Shown: positions 1 to 4,187 of the stretch, in pieces
How positions within the stretch are numbered: the first letter of the stretch is position 1
How the letters are laid out: each line of letters begins with the position of its first letter
Source: Sedimentisphaerales bacterium
Lineage (GTDB): Bacteria; Planctomycetota; Phycisphaerae; Sedimentisphaerales; Anaerobacaceae
Direction: 5' to 3'
Length of the DNA: 5,896 bases
Assembly: GCA_016933985.1 (NCBI GenBank)
Contig: JAFGTU010000541.1
Span: 1-5,896 of the forward strand
Translations under genes and position numbers: made by a program
Notes under the pieces: generated by a model
What the model was told of the DNA's origin: nothing
Database searches by the model: none
The model's input: the letters and a program-made list of their open reading frames with translations, nothing else

Positions 1-1
1 A

Positions 2-55
2 AAAGATGCAGCTGAGCGTATCAAACAATTAGGTCAAATATCGTCAACAACGTAA
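2..55 (+). CDS. C-terminal end of a protein cut by the window edge
   Basis: Reading from position 2, 17 sense codons end at TAA (53-55) and give the tail KDAAERIKQLGQISSTT. The composition (acidic and basic residues with an amphipathic AAERIKQLG stretch) looks like a genuine helical C-terminus. A hairpin at 64-87, just after the stop, is what would be expected at the end of a gene. Too little is present to name a family. The call rests on frame openness over a very short stretch plus the downstream hairpin, so it could be chance. The overlapping minus-strand frame (21-203) reads antisense through the hairpin and is less likely. Confidence 0.5.
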   Translation, partial: KDAAERIKQLGQISSTT

Positions 56-63
56 CACAGCAG

Positions 64-87
64 CCGAAAAAGAAAATACTTTTTCGG
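64..87 (+). terminator. Hairpin, probable intrinsic terminator of the upstream gene
   Basis: CCGAAAAAG (64-72) and CTTTTTCGG (79-87) form a perfect 9-bp stem with a 6-nt AAAATA loop, starting 8 nt after the stop codon at 53-55. The stem is A/T-rich inside and G/C-closed at the base. The downstream tract (TATGGTAGATTTTCTTT) is T-rich but has no uninterrupted U-run, so termination may be weak. On the minus strand the stem is followed by GCTGCTGTG, which does not look like a terminator. Confidence 0.5.
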
Positions 88-132
88 TATGGTAGATTTT
101 CTTTATGCTTGACGGGATCCCTAATGGGTGGC

Positions 133-162
133 TTCGGTTGGGGGGCTGATTTTGAGATTTTC
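133..162 (+). repeat. Dispersed repeat, copy A
   Basis: This 30-nt stretch begins TTCGGTTGGGGGG and ends GATTTTGAGATTTTC. It matches 801-829 in 27 of 30 aligned columns (two substitutions and one 1-nt gap). Similarity decays on both sides, although a GGATCC lies upstream of each copy and CAAG follows each. The two copies flank the small zinc-protein gene in direct orientation. The pattern fits relics of a dispersed intergenic repeat. No coding potential is evident. Confidence 0.6.
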
Positions 163-399
163 GATTTACTATTGACGGATTGCGGTTTCCGCGCCTTTGA
201 CAAGCTCAGATTGCAAATCCGGCAAATCCGGCGCCATCATACTGATTTCTTTTTACCGACAGGCGGGAGCCGCTTCCGCGGAGAAGACTCACCCATCCAC
301 CTTCACTGAACCTACGGTGGACAACCAGGCCTTGCCACTCTGCAGAAAAATGTGCTACGCGCCACAACTGGCAAGGCAAGGAGACCAGGGGGCCTCGGT

Positions 400-561
400 C
401 TATGCATTAGCATGAGGTGAAATCTTAGGTTTTTGCTCCTGAGGTATATGAGCCCTATGTATATGACAGTAAGCTTCATGGTTATAGATGCTCAAGATAT
501 GCGTGCAGTGCGGAAACATGCATTTCCTGCCCTCAGCCGAAGTCTTTAGTATTTTCCCCAT
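400..561 (-). CDS. Small Cys/His zinc-binding protein, 53 aa, function unknown
   Basis: The start ATG (561-559) was chosen because AGGAG (571-567 on the minus strand) sits 5 nt upstream. The longer frame from 588 would put that site inside the gene. The protein has C14-x4-C19 and C32-x2-H35, a four-ligand Cys/Cys/Cys/His arrangement typical of a structural zinc site; H18, H21, H28, H33 and H38 are further possible ligands. Between the pairs is LSIYN-x4-C, which resembles small zinc ribbons in which a YN turn precedes the second metal pair. The rest is basic and polar with no signal peptide or membrane segment, so it should be cytoplasmic. It could bind nucleic acid or act as a small regulator, but nothing proves this. 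It has its own promoter (656-683) and a structured leader (591-627). The family is not one I can name. Confidence 0.7.
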   Translation of the reverse strand: MGKILKTSAEGRKCMFPHCTHILSIYNHEAYCHIHRAHIPQEQKPKISPHANA

Positions 562-590
562 CGTTACTCCTAATAGATAAATCGCCAATC

Positions 591-627
591 AAAAAAGCCG
601 TACAGGTTACCTGTCTTCGTCTGCGGC
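591..627 (-). promoter_or_regulatory. Leader hairpin with T6 run, possible transcription attenuator
   Basis: Read on the minus strand, GCCG (627-624) pairs with CGGC (600-597), and inside it ACAGG pairs with CCTGT around a TAA loop (614-602). Six T residues (596-591) follow at once, which is the layout of an intrinsic terminator. It lies between the promoter at 656-683 and the ribosome binding site at 571-567, so termination here would block the zinc-protein gene. A second hairpin, AAGATT/AATCTT with a 4-nt loop (646-631), precedes it in the same leader. No known riboswitch consensus was recognised. The outer stem is only 4 bp with an asymmetric internal loop, so the strength is uncertain. 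Confidence 0.45.
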
Positions 628-655
628 CGAAAGATTTTCTAATCTTCTGTATAGG

Positions 656-683
656 ACTATAGCACATTATTCGGCTTTGTCAA
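656..683 (-). promoter_or_regulatory. Sigma70-type promoter for the zinc-protein gene
   Basis: On the minus strand a perfect TTGACA (683-678) is followed by a 16-nt spacer and TATAGT (661-656), one base from consensus. Transcription would start near 649 and give a leader of about 88 nt before the ATG at 561. TTCGGC (670-675) in the spacer is the inverse of GCCGAA (626-631) in the leader, so the pair could be an operator or coincidence. Confidence 0.7.
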
Positions 684-800
684 ACAATCTCTTTCTAAGG
701 GACTGCCGCCTAAAGCATCTAAGAGCAAGAAAACCGTTCGCGGGAATGACCCCCCGGCACGGATCCGCCAGCTATCCAGCCAACCTGCAACGAATCTAAC

Positions 801-829
801 TTCGGCTGGGGGGTGATTTTAAGATTTTC
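801..829 (+). repeat. Dispersed repeat, copy B
   Basis: This is the second copy of the repeat at 133-162, in the same orientation, beginning TTCGGCTGGGGGG and ending GATTTTAAGATTTTC. It differs from copy A by two substitutions and a single missing C. The two copies are about 670 nt apart and enclose the zinc-protein gene and its promoter. The imperfect match argues for old copies of a genome-wide family rather than a recent local duplication. Confidence 0.6.
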
Positions 830-879
830 CATCCTTCGATAAGCCTGCTACCGCATTTCGCAAGTTCCCCGACTATATT

Positions 880-914
880 GTCATTTCGACCGAGCGAAGC
901 GAGTGGAGAAATCT
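880..914 (+). repeat. Dispersed repeat of the GTCATTTCGACC...GGAGAAATCT type
   Basis: The stretch opens GTCATTTCGACCGAGC and closes GTGGAGAAATCT. TTTC near the left end and GAAA near the right end are inverted, and the centre is rich in CGA/GCGAAGCGAG steps, giving a partly palindromic element. From memory, very similar sequences recur between genes in many unrelated bacteria, often read as spurious short ORFs. A single copy is visible here, so the family assignment depends on recall. Confidence 0.6.
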
Positions 915-1045
915 ATTCAAACACCTAAATTCCATCTCTCTTATAGTCGTTCCATTTATGAAATGCGCTACTACCCAAATAGCGGTGGCCAACCCCAAGC
1001 CCGGGTCTCGTGGGAGATCGTCTCTGCGGTTATTCCGGATTTTCC

Positions 1046-1074
1046 TTGACGGCCAAACCCCGACGGAGTATAAT
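1046..1074 (+). promoter_or_regulatory. Strong sigma70-type promoter without an obvious target
   Basis: TTGACG (1046-1051) and a perfect TATAAT (1069-1074) are separated by exactly 17 nt, the optimal spacing; only the last base of the -35 differs from consensus. A start near 1081 would run into the heptamer array and the AAAACAAACCCAAT element. The first good gene on this strand begins at 1610, so either the oxidoreductase has a leader of about 530 nt, or the promoter drives a non-coding RNA, or it is a remnant. Confidence 0.6.
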
Positions 1075-1140
1075 ACATATCAAACTAACAGAATCGAAAT
1101 ACTAAGTGGTATGTAGTATATGGAATATGGAATCTCGCAC

Positions 1141-1196
1141 GTCCTCTTTCGTCCATCGTCCGTCTTCTGTCCTCCGTCTTCCGTCCTTTGTCTCTT
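1141..1196 (+). repeat. Degenerate heptamer tandem array, 8 units
   Basis: The stretch divides into eight 7-nt units without gaps: GTCCTCT, TTCGTCC, ATCGTCC, GTCTTCT, GTCCTCC, GTCTTCC, GTCCTTT and GTCTCTT. The consensus is close to GTCYTCC, and the plus strand is strongly pyrimidine-rich. This recalls the short tandemly repeated heptanucleotides described in cyanobacteria and seen in other phyla. Two tandem TATGGAA units (1119-1132) just upstream also have a 7-nt period. Translation in any frame gives a low-complexity, non-protein-like string. Confidence 0.6.
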
Positions 1197-1234
1197 TGTG
1201 CCTTGGTGTCTTCGTGGCTACACATCTTCGTGGC
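1193..1234 (+). repeat. CTTTGTGCCTTGGTGTCTTCGTGG-type repeat
   Basis: TCTTCGTGGC occurs twice (1209-1218 and 1225-1234) after a TCTTTGTGCC start. From memory this kind of G/T-rich sequence (CTTTGTG, CTTGGTG, CTTCGTGG steps) is a widespread intergenic repeat in bacterial genomes and is often mis-annotated as SLCLGVFV-like peptides, which is how it reads here. It directly follows the heptamer array, so the two may form one composite element. Confidence 0.5.
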
Positions 1235-1248
1235 AAGCAGTCAATTAT

Positions 1249-1369
1249 GCAAAACAAACCCAATTTCAAAATAGGTAAAATAGCTCTAACCCCTTGCTAT
1301 GAAAAGCATTATGGCCGGATTCTCTCCTTCCGACCCCAGCAAAACAAACCCAATCAAACCCAATTTCAA
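1249..1369 (+). repeat. AAAACAAACCCAAT element (reads as QNKPN peptides)
   Basis: GCAAAACAAACCCAAT is present at 1249-1264 and again, identically, at 1339-1354, and CAAACCCAATTTCAA follows at 1355-1369. Between the copies is the LTPCYEKHYG-coding stretch (about 1284-1313) that, from memory, accompanies this element in Phycisphaerae assemblies, where it produces spurious proteins containing QNKPNF and NKPNQTQF. There is no ribosome binding site, and the frame joins unrelated repeats, so I treat it as a dispersed repeat and not a gene. Confidence 0.65.
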
Positions 1370-1447
1370 GCGACCAAACAGCTCAGCCGTGCGAAAAATC
1401 GCTCCGCGCAGCACTATCTCTGGTGGAAATCACGCGGGGTTATACCG

Positions 1448-1471
1448 CCATCCCGCCCTGGGGCAGGATGG
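1448..1471. repeat. Short inverted repeat (hairpin)
   Basis: CCATCC-C-GCC (1448-1457) pairs with GGC-A-GGATGG (1462-1471) around a 4-nt loop: 9 bp with one C/A mismatch. There is no T-run after it on either strand, so it is not an intrinsic terminator. It probably belongs to the same set of dispersed repeats. Confidence 0.45.
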
Positions 1472-1523
1472 GCTGGAAAATGGTAGTGGTTTCTCGGTGG
1501 ATATGGTATATATATGAAGAACA

Positions 1524-1547
1524 GTGTTAATCTGTGTAAATCTGTGT
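1524..1547 (+). repeat. Tandem AATCTGTGT repeat
   Basis: AATCTGTGT occurs at 1529-1537 and 1539-1547 within a TTAATCTGTGTAAATCTGTG block. This short motif is, from memory, another common intergenic repeat in environmental bacterial genomes. It lies about 60 nt upstream of the oxidoreductase start. A regulatory role cannot be excluded, but none is shown. Confidence 0.45.
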
Positions 1548-1609
1548 CGAAAAAAGAATCGGTCGGTTTGGGAATGTTAGCTGGCTGTCAACGATAGGAG
1601 ATTTGAATT

Positions 1610-2929
1610 ATGAGTGATAATAAGATGAAACGTCGTACTTTCCTCAAGCAAAGCGCCGTGATCGGTGCAGGCCTGGTTGTCGCCAAATCCGGGATTCTGC
1701 GTGCCGGGAATTCTCCCAGCGAGAAGCTGAATATCGCCGTTATCGGCGTCGGCGGTCGCGGCGGGTCCAACCTGAACGATGTCCGCAGCGAGAACATCGT
1801 TGCCCTCTGCGACGTCAACGGCAACAACCTTGCCTCCGCTGCGAAGCAATTCCCCGACGCCAAGACCTATGTCGATTGGCGAAAGTGCCTCGAACAGAAG
1901 AATATCGAGGCCGTCGTCTGCTCCACCACGGACCATACGCACGCCTTTGTCAATGTCTGGGCGATGAACCGCGGGATGCACGTCTATAGCGAAAAGCCCC
2001 TTGCCAATTCCGTCGAAGAAGCACACCTGGTCCGGGCGACGTACCTTAAAAACAAGGACAAGCTCGCCACCCAGATGGGCACTCAAATCCACGCCAGCGA
2101 TAATTACCGCCGCATGGTCGAGCTAATCCGCGGCGGCGCTATCGGCACGCCCAGTGAGGTTCGCGTCTGGTGCAGCCGAACGCCCGCGGGCGGAAGCTAT
2201 CTGCCGGAGGTCAAGCCGATCCCCGATTATCTCAACTGGGACCTCTGGGTCGGCCCGGCTACATTCCAGCCGTACAATCCGGGGTACGTCGGAGGATGCC
2301 TCAAGTGGAACCGATTCTGGGACTTCGGCAGCGGACAAATCGGAGATATGGGAAGCCACATGATGGATATGGCTTACTGGGGACTCGATTTGAAGATTCC
2401 TACCACCTGCAAGGCAGAAGGAAGCGAGCAGAATAGCGATACGCTGCCGATTTGGCTTACAGCGGAATGGGACCACCCCGCAAACGACTGGCGCCCGGCG
2501 ATTAAAGCCTATTGGTACGACGGCGGAAAAAAACCGGGAATGCCCTCCGAGGCATTCGACAGGGAGAAGCTCTTCAAAGGAGCAATGTTTAAGGGCGACA
2601 AGGGTTGGCTTCTGGCCGATTACGATTGGCGGATCCTGATGCTCAGGGGCGATATGACGCATTACAAATCGCCGAAAGCCGACGAGCTGATTCCGCCTTC
2701 TATCGGTCATCACAAGGAGTGGATCGTGGCCTGCAAGACGGATAAGAAGACGCTCTGTAACTTCGATTATTCCGGCGCCTTGGTCGAGGCTAATATGCTT
2801 GCGCTCGTTGCCTACCGCGTCGGAAAGCCCCTGGACTGGGACTCGAAGAATATGAAGGCGACGAATTGCCCCGAGGCCGATCAGTACATCCGAAAGACCT
2901 ATCGCCAGGGCTGGGTCTTAAACGGGTAA
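1610..2929 (+). CDS. Tat-exported Gfo/Idh/MocA family oxidoreductase
   Basis: This intact 439-aa protein is a putative NAD(P)-dependent sugar or cyclitol dehydrogenase. AGGAG (1596-1600) lies 9 nt before the ATG, which favours this start over the internal Met6. Residues 7-13 are KRRTFLK, a twin-arginine signal, followed by a hydrophobic stretch (about 16-25) and an Ala/Gly-rich exit near 30-35. The Rossmann fold opens with NIAVIGVGGRGG (G46-x-G48-x-x-G51), D68 in ALCD is placed to bind the cofactor ribose, and E128-K129-P130 is the hallmark EKP motif. Downstream, W210 and W213 in NWDLWVGPA, WDFGSG (237-242) and GDMGSHMMD (245-253, with D246 and H250) match the exported subfamily common in planctomycetes and Bacteroidetes. 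The substrate cannot be read from sequence. It is followed on the same strand after 56 nt by a sulfatase remnant, which suggests exported carbohydrate processing. Some exported relatives are NAD-dependent glycosidases (GH109), an alternative activity. Confidence 0.93.
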   Translation: MSDNKMKRRTFLKQSAVIGAGLVVAKSGILRAGNSPSEKLNIAVIGVGGRGGSNLNDVRSENIVALCDVNGNNLASAAKQFPDAKTYVDWRKCLEQKNIEAVVCSTTDHTHAFVNVWAMNRGMHVYSEKPLANSVEEAHLVRATYLKNKDKLATQMGTQIHASDNYRRMVELIRGGAIGTPSEVRVWCSRTPAGGSYLPEVKPIPDYLNWDLWVGPATFQPYNPGYVGGCLKWNRFWDFGSGQIGDMGSHMMDMAYWGLDLKIPTTCKAEGSEQNSDTLPIWLTAEWDHPANDWRPAIKAYWYDGGKKPGMPSEAFDREKLFKGAMFKGDKGWLLADYDWRILMLRGDMTHYKSPKADELIPPSIGHHKEWIVACKTDKKTLCNFDYSGALVEANMLALVAYRVGKPLDWDSKNMKATNCPEADQYIRKTYRQGWVLNG

Positions 2930-2985
2930 GTTAGTGACTCAAACTGACCGACTCACCTTGCCATACCTGCGAAAGCAGATCTCGG

Positions 2986-3379
2986 ATGAAAATAGATCGG
3001 AGAGACTTCTTGAAACAATGCGCTCTGGCGGCAGGAGCATCGGCGCTTGGCTGCTCTGCTATAGCAACAGATCAATCGCTCAAGAAAAGTTCGACGGATT
3101 TCCAGACAGACAAGCCGAACATCGTTCTTCTTTACATTGACGACTGGGCCTGGAATGGGACACCGGTCGCCATGGACAACTCGCACATGTCTGTTCTGCG
3201 AATGTCGAATGTTAAGAAGCTGGCGCGCGATGGCATGAAGTTTCGCAATGCCTACGCATCGCCGCAATGTTCATCCGCATTACGATCCCGAGATCTACAA
3301 GCAGGACAAGAATTACGCGGACCGTATGCCGTTGGGGGCTTTCGAAGGCCAACGACCACTTGAGGAGGATGAGAAATAG
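2986..3379 (+). pseudogene. Sulfatase with an internal deletion and frame change
   Basis: The first 96 codons are a good arylsulfatase-type N-terminus. DRRDFLK (residues 4-10) is a Tat signal, followed by a hydrophobic region and a possible lipobox-like ALGC (20-23). KPNIVLLYIDD (43-53) carries the two metal-binding Asp residues (52 and 53). FRNAYASPQC (86-95) leads to C95, where formylglycine would form. The expected C-x-P-S-R signature is lost: the residues after C95 are SSALR. From about 3272 a different frame reads HPHYDPEIYKQDKNYADRM and continues to TAG at 3377-3379, a protein-like tail typical of a sulfatase C-terminus. Joining the two needs a frame change, and roughly 300 or more residues of a normal sulfatase (about 450-500 aa) are missing. 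The first frame alone would run to 3363 and give 125 residues. No good Shine-Dalgarno site is seen before the ATG. It is almost certainly inactive, unless the junction is an assembly error. Confidence 0.8.
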
Positions 3380-3690
3380 CCCATTACTATCGCTCGTACA
3401 ACAGTCTGGGCTCCATGACACCGCCTGGCCCTGCTGAATTGTGTCGTGAGGCCGGCCATGCGAGACCACGCCACGGCCGCACCGAGGTCTCCTGTCTTCT
3501 CTGCCTCCGCCGCCGCACAAAGCCATTCCTGCGCGAGCCGCGCTGTTTCTTCTCGCTCTCGTCTGGCCTTAATCGCCGCTCCATCAGGCGCCCCGTTCAC
3601 TGCGCCGCTGACGAACTGTACCAACTTCTGATAGTCGGCATCCGTCGCTTTGGCTAACTGTTCTGGTGTGATTTTAATGTCTTTGTCCAT
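3313..3690 (-). CDS. Small protein of unknown function, 125 aa
   Basis: The start at 3690 gives MDKDIKITPEQLAKATDADY. An AAGGG lies 10 nt upstream (minus strand). The alternative start at 3723 lacks a ribosome binding site. Residues 1-88 look like a real soluble, helix-rich protein: ITPEQLAKA (7-15), a basic/acidic helix around KARREREETARLAQEWL (41-57), then an Ala-rich helix and GDLGAAVAWSRMAGL (67-81), reminiscent of a single TPR-like helical hairpin. There is no signal peptide, no membrane segment and no metal motif. Residues 89-125 change character and include a Ser run, because the frame continues antisense through the 3' end of the sulfatase remnant. The natural C-terminus may therefore have been lost by rearrangement. 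The opposite strand has open frames of poor composition. I do not recognise the family. Confidence 0.55.
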   Translation of the reverse strand: MDKDIKITPEQLAKATDADYQKLVQFVSGAVNGAPDGAAIKARREREETARLAQEWLCAAAEAEKTGDLGAAVAWSRMAGLTTQFSRARRCHGAQTVVRAIVMGYFSSSSSGRWPSKAPNGIRSA

Positions 3691-4187
3691 AGCCTTATCG
3701 CCCTTAAAAAAACAGGTTCTCATCCAAAAAAGTTGGTGAATAATAAAGGCTGTTTTGACTTAACTCTTTTGGATTTAACGCTTTAAGGCAACAGCATGCA
3801 TAGTACATATATGCTGTTGCCCACAATGCGATAAATCCGTGTTTTTCACAGCTTTAGCCCATAAACTAACGCAAAACTAACCAACTTTATTGGAGTTGAG
3901 CCAAAAAACAAAAACTGTCCGCCCCAAATATGGGCTCATAAAGCCAGTATGCAAAGGCACTTACAGAGCGACAGAGAAATATTTCACCCCCAGTTGAGTT
4001 TCTTTCGGAAAAAGTGGTTGACTTATGTGGGAGGGGTAGAGAATAGAATAGCAAACAGGTGGCCGGTTGCGTCGGCCGGTCAACCCGCTAGACAGATACG
4101 GGGAAACAATACGACTCAAAGTGTCTGTATGTTCTGGTCCTGGCTGTTTTCGTGTCAATGAGTCTTTGAAGCGAAGGAGATAGTGTT
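3691..4187. other. Divergent intergenic region
   Basis: These roughly 500 nt separate two genes that start away from each other, so promoters for both should lie here. Visible items are a perfect 11-bp inverted repeat (3787-3821), a TTGACT (4018-4023) that could be a -35 element for the plus-strand gene, with a weak GAATAG 17 nt further on (4041-4046), a direct repeat GGCCGGT (4061-4067 and 4074-4080), and the Shine-Dalgarno AAGGAGA (4174-4180). A TATTAT on the minus strand (3745-3740) is a possible -10 for the small gene, without a good -35. The frames at 3949-4161 on both strands have no ribosome binding site and are not supported. Confidence 0.5.
3787..3821. repeat. Perfect 11-bp inverted repeat
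   Basis: GGCAACAGCAT (3787-3797) and ATGCTGTTGCC (3811-3821) are exact inverse complements with a 13-nt A/T-rich spacer. Neither strand has a T-run after it, so it is not a typical intrinsic terminator. Its place about 100 nt upstream of the minus-strand gene, inside a divergent intergenic region, fits an operator for a dimeric regulator, a structured RNA or a dispersed palindromic repeat. The sequence does not decide among these. Confidence 0.6.

Larger units (their letters stand above)
56..399. other. Gene-free spacer with repeat copy A and an inverted repeat
   Basis: No convincing coding frame is seen here. The open frames on both strands lack ribosome binding sites and protein-like composition. 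Recognisable contents are the hairpin at 64-87, repeat copy A (133-162, related to 801-829), a tandem pair of the 9-mer GCAAATCCG (213-230), and a perfect 9-bp inverted repeat, GCCTTGCCA (329-337) with TGGCAAGGC (369-377), separated by 31 nt. The inverted repeat lies just beyond the 3' end of the minus-strand zinc-protein gene. It has no T-run, so I do not call it a terminator. Confidence 0.5.
562..1609. other. Long non-coding spacer filled with degenerate repeats
   Basis: Apart from the leader and promoter of the minus-strand gene (562-683), about 925 nt hold no gene I can support. In order they contain repeat copy B (801-829), a TCATTTCGACC-type repeat (880-914), a strong plus-strand promoter (1046-1074), two tandem TATGGAA units (1119-1132), a heptamer array (1141-1196), a TCTTCGTGGC repeat (1193-1234), an AAAACAAACCCAAT element (1249-1369), a hairpin (1448-1471) and an AATCTGTGT repeat (1524-1547). 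The open frame at 1106-1486 simply translates these repeats and has no ribosome binding site. The ribosome binding site of the oxidoreductase is at the right end (1596-1600). Confidence 0.7.

Noticed and set aside
21..203. Minus-strand 60-aa frame
   Set aside because: It runs antisense through the hairpin at 64-87 and repeat copy A, has a low-complexity Lys/Ser/Pro composition, and its SKSKIS-type run is the translation of the repeat.
213..230. Two tandem GCAAATCCG units as a possible CRISPR or iteron array
   Set aside because: Only two adjacent 9-mers with no spacers and no nearby replication or cas gene.
591..650. Known riboswitch (c-di-GMP, preQ1, guanidine classes)
   Set aside because: I compared the leader with the consensus cores I remember, and the conserved loops are absent. 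Only a generic hairpin plus T-run can be supported.
1106..1486. Plus-strand 126-aa frame
   Set aside because: It concatenates the heptamer array, the TCTTCGTGGC repeat, the AAAACAAACCCAAT element and the 1448-1471 hairpin. There is no ribosome binding site, and I recognise the peptide as a common spurious annotation.
1577..2092. Minus-strand 171-aa frame opposite the oxidoreductase
   Set aside because: Antisense shadow of a well-supported Gfo/Idh/MocA gene; no ribosome binding site or family motif.
3949..4161. Plus-strand 70-aa frame in the divergent spacer
   Set aside because: No ribosome binding site and no protein-like pattern; it lies over likely promoter sequence of the gene at 4188.
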